This document shows positions 1 through 8,240 of a stretch of DNA of 64,000 nucleotides, piece after piece. The DNA comes from Aliidongia sp035943795 (lineage in GTDB: Bacteria > Pseudomonadota > Alphaproteobacteria > ATCC43930 > CGMCC-115725). A model generated the notes under the pieces. The model worked only from the letters and a program-made list of their open reading frames with translations, had not been told where the DNA came from and made no database searches. Numbering within the stretch: position 1 is the stretch's first letter; every line of letters begins with the position of its first letter. The stretch is from contig NZ_DASZBY010000105.1 of the NCBI RefSeq assembly GCF_035943795.1, positions 1 through 64,000 on the forward strand. Direction: 5' to 3'. Made by a program: the position numbers and the translations under genes.

Positions 1-280
1 TCTGGCGCTGGGCAGCGCGCTCGTCACCACCGACCTGACGGTCGGCTGGGCGCATGAGTTCGCCCCCCTCGGCCGCGGCACCAACGCGGCCTTCGTCGGC
101 GCCCCGGCGGCAGGCTTCCAGGTCGCCGGCGCCAAGGTCCCCGGAGACTCGGCCCTGGTCGGGTTCGGGCTGGCGACGGCGGGGTTCGCCAACACCAGCA
201 TCTACCTCCACTACGACGGCGACTTGGCCAGCGGCGCCAGCAGCAATGCCGTCACGGCGGGGTTCCGGTTCACCTGGTAG
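1..280 (+). CDS. C-terminal end of an autotransporter beta-barrel protein (5' truncated)
   Basis: The reading frame is open from the first codon at position 2 and stops with TAG at 278-280, giving 92 visible residues. They show alternating short strands and Gly/Ala-rich turns (LTVGWAHEF, ALVGFGLATAG, TSIYLHYDGDL) and end in FRFTW, an aromatic last residue as expected for an outer-membrane beta-barrel recognised by the BAM complex. This is typical of the last strands of an autotransporter or outer-membrane autotransporter-like domain. The passenger domain lies outside the window, so the substrate or adhesin role cannot be judged. Confidence 0.75.
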   Translation, partial: LALGSALVTTDLTVGWAHEFAPLGRGTNAAFVGAPAAGFQVAGAKVPGDSALVGFGLATAGFANTSIYLHYDGDLASGASSNAVTAGFRFTW

Positions 281-640
281 GAGCTACGCACGCCAGAACA
301 CCAGCTGGCCCGAATCGCTGGATTTGGCGCGGCGCTCGATCAATAGCGGCGCAGCATCTCGATCTGCGCCGACCATATGTGTCGGCTCCAGTTTAATTTG
401 CGAATTTTTGCCAGATACGAACGCAAAGAAATCGCATTCTTCCCAACTAAGAATGCGAGCAAACTGAATTCCAAAATATATTCCCCTCAGGGTTGCGGCT
501 TGAGCATTGACTTCCGAGCCCGACATCGCTCCAGTCAGGTCTGTCCATCCAATGCATTTTGGCGAATTTCTCCTGCTTCCGAGCCGGAGATAAAGCTTCC
601 AACTATCAGATCGATCCGCGATTTGTGAAGGTATTCCCCA
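281..640. other. AT-rich intergenic stretch without a convincing gene
   Basis: This stretch is clearly AT-richer than its surroundings and separates the autotransporter gene from the membrane ClpP-like gene. On the minus strand 284-526 is an 80-residue open frame (ATG at 526, GGAG only two bases before the start) with protein-like composition but no family I recognise; it could be a small gene or a remnant. No strong promoter, repeat or RNA gene is visible. Confidence 0.4.
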
Positions 641-1597
641 TTGTCACATCCGCCTTCCGACGAGCCTCGCCCGATTGCCGAGTCACTAGGACCTTGGGGG
701 ATTCGAAGCGGCCTTTCCGCCTCATCACTACAGAGGCTCGACCCGAACAAGCACCCCTCGAAGAGTTGGGTCATACAACATTGGAGAGGACAACTTTCGC
801 TAAGAAAGAGCTTATGGCTCAATTTATTATTTCTGAATTTATTGGATATCGGACTTATTCAAACACATATTGTATTTGTCTCGCTTTTCTCGGAAGGATT
901 CCAAATCTCACTGAAGCGAATTTATTGGTTCGTTTTATTTTTTTCGTTTGTTTGGTATATCGTCGGCGTTTGGCGCTCCGCCGATAGAATAGAGCGGCGT
1001 GATCGTATTTGGTCGAAAGTCGCAAAAGTATTTATCGCCACTCTTTCCCTATATCTTCTGGGACTTAATTTTGCGTGGCCGCCGTATCAGCGCTTGCAGG
1101 ACCAGAGGGAATATCTTGCCGGAGACCCCGGCGCCGGAACGCGAAGTGTACGAGTTTCAGAAGATGGAACCACCATCGAGATCAATGGATGGCTGGGGCG
1201 AGGGCAAGAGACTGTCTTTCGTGACATCTTGTCCAAAACGTCCGGTGTTCGAACGGTCCTATTGAACAGTCGCGGCGGACGCACGGCGATCGCTCTGGAT
1301 ATAGAAGAGCAAATTCGCGCCAACGGCATTAACACGTCAGTAAGAGGGCAGTGCATTTCTAGTTGCGCGCTGATTTTTATGGGAGGGCGTGAACGAGAGT
1401 TTTATCGGACAGCTAGCCTCGGTTTCACAGGACTGCTGGATGACGACAACAGGGAATTGATATCCAAAGCCTATCTCTCGGGCGGCTTTCCCGCTTCGTT
1501 TGTCGAGCATCTACGGCAAAGACCGGCATATCCGACCTGGTTTCCCACATACCGAGAACTTTCGGATGCTGGCGTAGTCACACGCTTCGTCAAATAA
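641..1597 (+). CDS. Membrane-anchored ClpP/crotonase-fold protein (COG3904-like)
   Basis: A 318-residue protein. The N-terminal part contains a WRGQLSLRKSLW segment and three hydrophobic helices at about residues 55-83, 94-112 and 127-146. The C-terminal 170 residues form a predicted periplasmic ClpP-like domain with the oxyanion-type NSRGG motif (209-213) and CISSCALIFMGG (238-249), which has the Cys-x-Ser-x-Cys arrangement seen in COG3904 proteins. Established knowledge: this family is related to ClpP/SppA serine peptidases but its substrates are unknown. The gene and its upstream region are much AT-richer than the flanking genes, which suggests recent acquisition. The start was chosen because the WRG-type membrane segment begins soon after it; no strong ribosome binding site is visible. 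Confidence 0.7.
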   Translation: MSHPPSDEPRPIAESLGPWGIRSGLSASSLQRLDPNKHPSKSWVIQHWRGQLSLRKSLWLNLLFLNLLDIGLIQTHIVFVSLFSEGFQISLKRIYWFVLFFSFVWYIVGVWRSADRIERRDRIWSKVAKVFIATLSLYLLGLNFAWPPYQRLQDQREYLAGDPGAGTRSVRVSEDGTTIEINGWLGRGQETVFRDILSKTSGVRTVLLNSRGGRTAIALDIEEQIRANGINTSVRGQCISSCALIFMGGREREFYRTASLGFTGLLDDDNRELISKAYLSGGFPASFVEHLRQRPAYPTWFPTYRELSDAGVVTRFVK

Positions 1598-1762
1598 GCA
1601 CCTTTGCCAGCAGAAGATTTGGCCGGTCAAGCTTTGCTGACGAGAGGAGCCGTAGTCAATCGGGCCAGCTACACCCCCTACCATTGCTCCCCCCACGCCG
1701 CTGCGCTATGTCCTCATGCGTCGGCCCCCGCCCGCGCGGCGCCGCTGAAATGAGGAGCAGTC

Positions 1763-2917
1763 ATGTCGGTCACGGGTCCCCTTTCCGGCGTCGTCATCGC
1801 CGATCTCTCGCGCATTCTGGCGGGTCCCTATTGCACCCTGCTGCTGGCCGAGATGGGCGCCCGGGTCATCAAGATCGAGACGCCGGGCACCGGTGACGAC
1901 AGCCGGCATTACGGGCCGTTCGTCAACGGCAAGTCGGCCTATTTCGTGTCGGTCAACCGCGGCAAGGAATCGATCGCGCTCGACCTGAAGAAGCCCGAGG
2001 ACAAGGCGACGTTCGAGGCGCTCTTGGGCAAGGTCGACGTGCTGGTCGAGAATTTCCGGCCGGGCACCATGGAAAAGCTGGGTTTCGGCTGGGAGCGGCT
2101 GAAGACGCTCTATCCGCGGCTGATCTATGCCGCGGCCTCGGGCTTCGGCCATAGCGGCCCCTATTCCCAGCATCCGGCCTACGACATGGTGGTGCAGGGC
2201 CTGGGCGGCATCATGTCGATCAACGGCCATCCGGGCCAGCCGCCGGCGCGGGTCGGCGTGTCGGTCGGCGACCTGGGTGCCGGGCTCTATACCGCGGTCG
2301 CGATCAATGCGGCGCTCTATCATCGGGCCATGACCGGCGAGGCGCGCAAGGTCGACATCGGCATGCTCGACTGCCAGATCTCGCTGCTGGAGAACGCGGT
2401 CGTGCGCTACAACACGACCGGCAAGGTGCCGGGGCCGCTGGGCGCACGCCATCCCTCGATCACGCCGTTCGAGCCGTACCAGACGTTGGACGGACTGCTG
2501 ATCATCGCCGGCGGCAACGACAGCCTGTTCGTCAAGATCGCAGCGGCGCTGGGCCTGGAGGCACTGCCGGGCGACCCGCGCTTCACGACCAACGACCTGC
2601 GCAGCCAGAACGCCGAGGCGCTGAAGGTCGTGCTGGAATCCGTGCTCAGGACCAGGACGATGGACCATTGGGTGGCCGTGCTGGAGGCGGCCGGCGTGCC
2701 GTGCGGGCCGATCAACACCATCGACCGCGCGCTGCAGCACCCTCAGGTCGCCGCCCGCAACATGCTGGTGACGGTCGACGACCCGGTGACCGGGCCGATC
2801 AAGGTCGCCGGCAACCCGCTGAAGATCGAAGGCTTTCCGGACCCCACGACCCGCGCGGCGGCCCCGGAGCTGGACGGCGACCGGGCGAAGATCCTGGCGG
2901 AACTGGGACTGGTGTAG
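1763..2917 (+). CDS. CaiB/BaiF family (family III) CoA-transferase
   Basis: A 384-residue protein matching the usual length of family III CoA-transferases, which move CoA between carboxylic acids through an aspartyl intermediate. It opens with PLSGVVIADLSRILAGPYC and MGARVIKIE, both family signatures, and contains VENFRPG (95-101) and SVGDLGAG, placing the expected catalytic Asp at residue 170 (compare Asp169 of formyl-CoA transferase). The ATG follows a GAGGAG ribosome binding site. It stands alone between the AT-rich patch and a REP element. The acyl substrate cannot be read from sequence; candidates include carnitine-, succinate- or formate-type donors. Confidence 0.9.
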   Translation: MSVTGPLSGVVIADLSRILAGPYCTLLLAEMGARVIKIETPGTGDDSRHYGPFVNGKSAYFVSVNRGKESIALDLKKPEDKATFEALLGKVDVLVENFRPGTMEKLGFGWERLKTLYPRLIYAAASGFGHSGPYSQHPAYDMVVQGLGGIMSINGHPGQPPARVGVSVGDLGAGLYTAVAINAALYHRAMTGEARKVDIGMLDCQISLLENAVVRYNTTGKVPGPLGARHPSITPFEPYQTLDGLLIIAGGNDSLFVKIAAALGLEALPGDPRFTTNDLRSQNAEALKVVLESVLRTRTMDHWVAVLEAAGVPCGPINTIDRALQHPQVAARNMLVTVDDPVTGPIKVAGNPLKIEGFPDPTTRAAAPELDGDRAKILAELGLV

Positions 2918-2938
2918 GGACATGGAAACCGTCCCTAC

Positions 2939-3056
2939 CCCGTCATGGCCGGGCTCGACCCGGCCATCCACGCCCTCGGGCAGCGCATCGTCGTTCCAAA
3001 CCGACGCGATGGCGCCAGCGCGTGGAGGCCCGGATCAAGTCCGGGCGTGACGATAA
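2939..3056. repeat. REP/BIME-like inverted pair of GC-rich hairpins
   Basis: Two hairpin units face each other in the gap between the CoA-transferase and acylase genes. The left unit contains GGCCGGG-CTCGA-CCCGGCC (2947-2965). The right unit contains CCCGGA-TCAAG-TCCGGG (3029-3045). Outer flanks also pair: CCGTCATGGCCGG on the left resembles the reverse complement of the CGGGCGTGACGATAACGG end on the right, and ATCCACGC mirrors GCGTGGAG. This is the layout of bacterial interspersed mosaic elements known in alphaproteobacteria. It may also act as a transcription barrier for the upstream gene. No second copy was seen in the window. Confidence 0.7.
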
Positions 3057-3086
3057 CGGAGGAATGACGCGACGGAGAGGTCTCGG

Positions 3087-5426
3087 ATGCGCTGGGTGAA
3101 ACGCACGTCGCTGGTTCTGGTGCTGCTGATCCTGGTCGCGATCGGCGGCGGCTGGGCGTTCCTGGCCGCGTCGCTGCCGCAGACCAAGGGCACGCTCGAC
3201 CTGCCCGGCCTGGAGCATCCGGTCTCGGTCGTGCGCGACGCCCAGGGCGTGCCGACGATCAAGGCCCTGAGCAGCCACGATCTGTACCTGGCGCTGGGCT
3301 TCGTCCATGCCCAGGACCGGCTGTGGCAGATGGACCTGCAGCGCCGGGTCGCGCAAGGCCGCCTGTCGGAGATCTTCGGCGCCGATGCGCTCGGCACCGA
3401 CCGCTACATGCGCACGCTGGGGCTCTATCGCCATGCCGCCGGCGGGGTGCCGTTCGTGTCGCCGGAATTCAAGGCGGTGCTCGACGCCTATGGCCAGGGC
3501 ATCAACGACTTCCTGGCGAGCGGCAAGAGCCTGCCGATCGAATTCACCCTGCTGAACTATCGGCCCGACCCGTGGGCACCGGCCGACAGCCTGGTGGTGG
3601 GCAAGCTGTTCGACCTGCAACTCGCCGGCAATTACCGGCAGGAACTGCTGCATGCCAAGCTGGCACAGACGCTGTCGGCCGACCAGATCGCCGACCTGTT
3701 CCCGGACTATCCGAAGGATGGGCCGGTGGCGCTGGGCAAGCTCGCGGCGCTGACCCGCGACCTGCCGCTCGACCGTATGCTGGCGGCCCTGCCGGACGAA
3801 GTCGGCCCCCGGCGCGCGTCCAACGACTGGGTGGTCGACGGCGCCCATAGCGTGACCGGCAAGCCGCTGCTGGCCAACGACCCGCACCTGGATTACTCGG
3901 CCCCGCTGATCTGGTACCTGGCCCGGCTGGAGGCGCCGGACGTGACGCTCGCCGGCGTCACCGTGGCCGGCGCGCCGGCGCTGATCCTCGGCCATAACGA
4001 CCGGATCGCCTGGGGCTACACCACGACGAATGCCGACGTGGAAGACGTGTTCGTCGAGAAGATCGACCCGGCCGACCCGACCCGGTACCTGACCCCCGAC
4101 GGCTCGGCGCCGTTCGAGACGGTCCAGGAGCAGATCCCGGTGAAGGGCCGCGCGCCGGTCGTGCTGACCGTGCGCGGCACGCGGCACGGGCCGGTCATCT
4201 CCGACTTGGCCGATAATCCGCTGAGCGAGCCCGAGGCGGGAACGGTGCTGGCGCTGCAGACGAGTTTCCTCATCGACGACGACCGGTCGAGCGAGGCGCA
4301 ATGGCGCGTCGGCCAGGCGCGCGGCTGGCCCAGCTGGATCGAGGCGTTGCGCCTGTTCACCGCGCCCATGCAGAACATGGTCTATGCCGATCACGACGGG
4401 AACATCGGGTTCTTCGCGCCCGGCCAGATCCCGATCCGCAAGCAGGGCGACGGTACCGTGCCTGTGCCCGGCTGGAGCGGCGAGTATGATTGGGCCGGCT
4501 GGGTGCCGTTCGAGGAACTGCCCCAGGCGTTCAACCCGGCGTCGGGCCATATCGCCACTGCCAACAACAAGATCGTGCCCGACGATTATCCGCACCTGTT
4601 GACTCACGACTGGGACCTGCCCTATCGGGTCGAGCGGATCGAGGCCGGGCTGGCCGAGACGCCACGCCAGTCGATCGCCAGCTCGGCCGCGATCCAGGCC
4701 GACACGGTCTCGCTGACGGCAAAGCACCTGCTGCCGCTGATGCTGGCCGCCCCACCGGCCGACGCGCGCCAGCAGGCGGCCATGACCCTGCTGTCCCATT
4801 GGGATGCCAGGATGCTGGCCGACCGGCCGGAGCCGCTGGTCTTCATCGCGTGGCTGAAGGCGCTCAACAAGCACCTGTACCAGCCGACGCTCGGGCCCCT
4901 GTTCGACCGCTACTGGTCGATGCGCCCGCTCGCGACCGAGGGCGTGCTGACCCAGCATCCGCAATGGTGCGGCCTGGGCGGCTGCGCCGCGGCGCTGCAG
5001 ACGTCGCTGAAGGACGCGCTCGACGAGCTGACCCAGGCCTATGGCACCGACATGGCCGGCTGGCGCTGGGGCACGGCGCATCCGGCCTTGTTCGCCCATC
5101 CGATCTTCCATCGACTGCCGGTCCTGCGGCAGATCTTCGACCGCCGGGTGCCGGCTGACGGCAGCGCCGACACGGTCGAGGCCGGGGCGTTCAATTTCAG
5201 CAATCCCGACGGCCCCTATACCGACATCCATGGCCCGGCGCTGCGCGCGATCTACGATCTGAGCGACCTCGACAATTCGGTGTTCTTGACGGCGCTGGGC
5301 CAGTCGGCGCATGTCCTGTCGGCCCATTACGCCGATCTCCTGCCCCGCTGGCGCGCGTTCGACTGGCTTCGGCTGCCGCACGATCCCACGGGCGAAACCC
5401 TGACCCTGGTGCCCGCGAAATCATGA
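3087..5426 (+). CDS. Penicillin acylase family protein (Ntn-hydrolase)
   Basis: A 779-residue precursor with an N-terminal hydrophobic segment (about 7-28), so exported or membrane-tethered in the periplasm. Members mature by autocleavage just before an N-terminal serine; here the site is RRA|SNDW with Ser245, followed by GKPLLANDPHLDYSAP and the downstream APALILGHNDRIAWGYT motif. Length and order (alpha chain, spacer, beta chain) fit the family. Members hydrolyse penicillins, acyl-homoserine lactones or other N-acyl compounds; which applies cannot be told. The stop overlaps the start of the threonine dehydratase gene by ATGA, so the two are translationally coupled, an unusual partner that hints at amino-acid release from an N-acyl substrate (inference). 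Confidence 0.9.
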   Translation: MRWVKRTSLVLVLLILVAIGGGWAFLAASLPQTKGTLDLPGLEHPVSVVRDAQGVPTIKALSSHDLYLALGFVHAQDRLWQMDLQRRVAQGRLSEIFGADALGTDRYMRTLGLYRHAAGGVPFVSPEFKAVLDAYGQGINDFLASGKSLPIEFTLLNYRPDPWAPADSLVVGKLFDLQLAGNYRQELLHAKLAQTLSADQIADLFPDYPKDGPVALGKLAALTRDLPLDRMLAALPDEVGPRRASNDWVVDGAHSVTGKPLLANDPHLDYSAPLIWYLARLEAPDVTLAGVTVAGAPALILGHNDRIAWGYTTTNADVEDVFVEKIDPADPTRYLTPDGSAPFETVQEQIPVKGRAPVVLTVRGTRHGPVISDLADNPLSEPEAGTVLALQTSFLIDDDRSSEAQWRVGQARGWPSWIEALRLFTAPMQNMVYADHDGNIGFFAPGQIPIRKQGDGTVPVPGWSGEYDWAGWVPFEELPQAFNPASGHIATANNKIVPDDYPHLLTHDWDLPYRVERIEAGLAETPRQSIASSAAIQADTVSLTAKHLLPLMLAAPPADARQQAAMTLLSHWDARMLADRPEPLVFIAWLKALNKHLYQPTLGPLFDRYWSMRPLATEGVLTQHPQWCGLGGCAAALQTSLKDALDELTQAYGTDMAGWRWGTAHPALFAHPIFHRLPVLRQIFDRRVPADGSADTVEAGAFNFSNPDGPYTDIHGPALRAIYDLSDLDNSVFLTALGQSAHVLSAHYADLLPRWRAFDWLRLPHDPTGETLTLVPAKS

Positions 5427-6682
5427 CGACCCCGAGCCTGGACACCGACGCGACCCTGCCCACCCTGGCGGATATCCGCGATGCCGCGGAGGTCATCCGC
5501 GGCGCGGTCGCCCGCACCCCCAGCGTGCCGGCCCTGGCGCTGGGCGCCACACTCGGGCTCGACATCATCCTGAAGCTCGAAACCCTGCAGCGCACCGGCT
5601 CGTTCAAGGAGCGCGGTGCGTTCTACAAGCTCTCGAGCCTGGATGCCGACGAGCGGCGGCGCGGCGTCATCGCCATGTCGGCCGGCAACCATGCCCAGGG
5701 CGTGGCATATCACGCCCAGCGGCTGGGCATTCCTGCGACCATCGTCATGCCGCAAGGCACGCCCTTCACCAAGATCGAGCGCACCGCCGGCTATGGCGCG
5801 CGCGTCGTGCTGCGCGGCGACAGCCTGAGCGAGGCGCGCAAGGCGGCATTCGAGATCGCGGCGGCCGACCAGCTGGTGTTCGTCCATCCCTACGACGACC
5901 GCCGCATCATCGCCGGCCAGGGCACCATCGGGCTCGAGATGCTGGCCGACCACCCCGATCTGGACGTCCTGGTCGTGCCGATCGGCGGCGGCGGCATGAT
6001 CGGCGGCGTCGCGATCGCGGCCAAGGCGCTGAAGCCGTCGATCAAGATCGTCGGCGTGCAGACCGAGAGCTTCCCCTCGATGCACCATGCGTTGCAGGGC
6101 CTGGTGGCACCCACGCCCGGCCAGACCGTGGCCGAGGGCATCGCGGTCAAGGATCCTGGCAAGCTGACCGAAGCGATCGTACGCCAGTATGTCGACGAAA
6201 TCGTGCTGGTCGGCGAAGACCCGATCGAGCGCGCGATCGAGATGCTGCTGAGCCAGCAGAAGCTGGTGGCCGAGGGCGCTGGTGCCGCGGGCGTCGCGGC
6301 CCTGCTGCTCGATCCCGAGCGCTACCGGGGCCGGAAGGTCGGCGTCGTACTGTGCGGCGGCAACATCGACGCCCGCATCCTGGCCTCGATCCTGATGCGC
6401 GGCATGGTCAGGAGCGGGCGCCTGGTGCGGCTGCGCGCCGAGATCACGGATTCGCCCGGCACGCTCGCCAAGGTCGCCCGCATCATCGGCGAGGCCGGTG
6501 GCAACATCGTCGAGATCTTCCACCAGCGCCTGTTCCACGATGTGCCGGTCAAGCTGGCCGACCTCGACGTGGTGGTGGAGACCCGCGACATGATCCATGT
6601 GCGCGAGATCATGGCCAAGATGGACGAAGGCGGCTTCAAGACCCGCCTGTTGTCGAACTCGGCCCTGGAAAGCGGGCTTTAG
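5423..6682 (+). CDS. ilvA: Threonine dehydratase (threonine ammonia-lyase) with ACT domain
   Basis: A 419-residue PLP enzyme that deaminates threonine (often also serine) to 2-oxobutyrate and ammonia. The PLP lysine lies in GSFKERGAFYKL (Lys62), the substrate loop is SAGNHAQGVAYHA, and the glycine-rich phosphate loop is PIGGGGMIGG. The last 85 residues (about 335-419, beginning RLRAEITDSPGTLAKVARII) form a single ACT domain, as in the shorter catabolic/biosynthetic ACT-containing branch rather than the two-ACT E. coli IlvA. Whether it serves isoleucine synthesis or catabolism is not decided by sequence. It overlaps the acylase by four bases upstream and the MocR gene tail-to-tail by four bases downstream. 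Confidence 0.9.
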   Translation: MTTPSLDTDATLPTLADIRDAAEVIRGAVARTPSVPALALGATLGLDIILKLETLQRTGSFKERGAFYKLSSLDADERRRGVIAMSAGNHAQGVAYHAQRLGIPATIVMPQGTPFTKIERTAGYGARVVLRGDSLSEARKAAFEIAAADQLVFVHPYDDRRIIAGQGTIGLEMLADHPDLDVLVVPIGGGGMIGGVAIAAKALKPSIKIVGVQTESFPSMHHALQGLVAPTPGQTVAEGIAVKDPGKLTEAIVRQYVDEIVLVGEDPIERAIEMLLSQQKLVAEGAGAAGVAALLLDPERYRGRKVGVVLCGGNIDARILASILMRGMVRSGRLVRLRAEITDSPGTLAKVARIIGEAGGNIVEIFHQRLFHDVPVKLADLDVVVETRDMIHVREIMAKMDEGGFKTRLLSNSALESGL

Positions 6683-8106
6683 GAACCCAGGGCGGCGCTC
6701 GCCATTTCGCCGAGAGCGTTCAGGCCGGCCTCGATGCGGTCGCTCCAGGCATAGCCGCCGCTAAGGCGCAGGCAATGGCCGTAGCGGTCGCTCGCCGAGA
6801 AGGCGTCGCCTGGTGCGAAGCAGATGCCCTGCTCCAGGGCCTGGCCGAACAGCTTCCGGCTCCGGATCCCCGCCGGCAGCTCCAGCCATAGCACGAACCC
6901 GCCGGCCGGACGGGTCACCCGCGTGCCGGCGGGGAATACCTTTTCGATCGTGCGGATCATCTGGTCGATGTTGCCGGCGAACACACGCCGCATGCGGCGC
7001 AGGTGGCTGTCGTAGCCGCCCGAGATCAGGAAATCGGCCAGCGCCGCCTGCAGCAGGGCCGGGCCGCACAGGGTGACCGAGAATTTGGTTTCCAGCACCT
7101 TCGCCATATGACGGCCCGGCACGATCCAGCCGATGCGGTAGCCGGGCGAGACGGTCTTGGAGAACGAGCTGCAATAGAGCACGTCGGCAGCGGGTCTGAG
7201 CGCCATGAATGGCCTCGGCCGATCTTCGGCAAACGACAGGTCGCCGTATAAGTCATCCTCGATCAGCGGCACACCATGCCGGGCCAGCAGGTCCAGGACC
7301 GCGCCCTTCCGATCGTCCGGCATGGTGCCGCCCAGCGGATTGCCGACGCTGGACGAGAACAGGCAGGCCGTGATCGAGCCGGCCTCGAGCGCCGCCCGCA
7401 GCGCTTCCAGGTCGACGCCGCTCGCGGCATCCGTCGGCAGTTCCAGCGCCTTCAGGTCCAGCGCCTCGATCGCCTGGAGGAAGCCGAAATAGGTCGGCGA
7501 TTCGATCGCAATCGTGTCACCCGGCCGGGATACCGCCTTCAGCGCCAGCAGCAGCGCCTCGGTGCAGCCGCAGGTGACGGCGATGTCTTCGGGCGCCAGG
7601 GCCTGGCCCCAGCGCAAGGCACGCCGGGCGATCTCCTGGCGCAGCCGCTCGTCGCCCCTTGCCTCCGTATAGATGTTGTACCGGGTGCCCTTGGTCCTGG
7701 CGGCCCGGGCGAGGCACCGGTCGAGCTTGCCCGCGGCCAGCAGCTCGGCGCTCGGGATGGCACAGCCGAGCGGGACGAGGTTCGGATCGGACGCATGGTG
7801 CAGCAGCCTTTGGACGACGGCCGAAACGCTGACGCTGGTGGCAGCGCCCGGCGGCTGGGAAATCGCCGGCGCCGCCAGCCCGATCGCCCCGCCGCGCGCG
7901 ACATAGAAACCCGATTTGGGCCGGGCCTCCAGCACGCCGCGATCCTCGAGCAGGCGATAGGCCTGCAGCGCCGTCGACAGGCTGACGCGCCATTGCCGGC
8001 CGGCCTCGCGCAACGACGGCGCGCGAGCGCCCGGCCGCAACGTCCCGGCGTCGATCAGCGCGGTGATACGCCCGGCCAGCTCTTCGTATCGATAGAGTTC
8101 CGACAT
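6679..8106 (-). CDS. MocR-type regulator: GntR DNA-binding domain fused to an aminotransferase-like domain
   Basis: About 475 residues. The first ~70 (MSELYRYEELAGRITALIDAG, RAPSLREAGRQWRVSLSTAL, LEARPKSGFYV) are a winged-helix GntR domain; the remainder is a fold-type I PLP aminotransferase domain with a PLP-lysine region SSFSKTVSPGYRIGW. MocR regulators sense amino-acid- or vitamin-related ligands through PLP. An in-frame TTG at 8142 would add 12 residues; the ATG at 8106 gives the standard N-terminus and is preferred. It is divergent from the aminotransferase gene at 8241, the usual arrangement of a MocR with its target. Confidence 0.88.
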   Translation of the reverse strand: MSELYRYEELAGRITALIDAGTLRPGARAPSLREAGRQWRVSLSTALQAYRLLEDRGVLEARPKSGFYVARGGAIGLAAPAISQPPGAATSVSVSAVVQRLLHHASDPNLVPLGCAIPSAELLAAGKLDRCLARAARTKGTRYNIYTEARGDERLRQEIARRALRWGQALAPEDIAVTCGCTEALLLALKAVSRPGDTIAIESPTYFGFLQAIEALDLKALELPTDAASGVDLEALRAALEAGSITACLFSSSVGNPLGGTMPDDRKGAVLDLLARHGVPLIEDDLYGDLSFAEDRPRPFMALRPAADVLYCSSFSKTVSPGYRIGWIVPGRHMAKVLETKFSVTLCGPALLQAALADFLISGGYDSHLRRMRRVFAGNIDQMIRTIEKVFPAGTRVTRPAGGFVLWLELPAGIRSRKLFGQALEQGICFAPGDAFSASDRYGHCLRLSGGYAWSDRIEAGLNALGEMASAALGS

Positions 8107-8240
8107 CCCGCCGATACCAGCACAAGCGTCCGGTTCGGGCAATAACTGTTCTGGCCCACATTCAAGTTCTCTGTATCTGTTATCCTCCGCGGACGAGGAT
8201 TAAAACGGAGCCATCGATCGAAACGCGCGGGAGCGATGCC
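8107..8240. promoter_or_regulatory. Divergent promoter region between the MocR gene and its aminotransferase
   Basis: This 134-base gap separates two divergently transcribed genes and contains the only AT-rich stretch nearby (about 8140-8185). Short repeated CTGTT / CTGTATCTGTTAT words occur on the plus strand. MocR proteins usually bind tandem direct repeats, so this is the expected operator location, but individual -35/-10 boxes could not be assigned with confidence. Confidence 0.45.

Noticed and set aside
535..822. A 95-residue minus-strand frame overlapping the start of the ClpP-like gene
   Set aside because: It overlaps a better supported plus-strand gene and has no recognisable features.
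2943..5381. An 812-residue minus-strand frame over the penicillin-acylase gene
   Set aside because: Shadow of the GC-rich plus-strand gene; no domain and very high Arg/Gln/Gly content.
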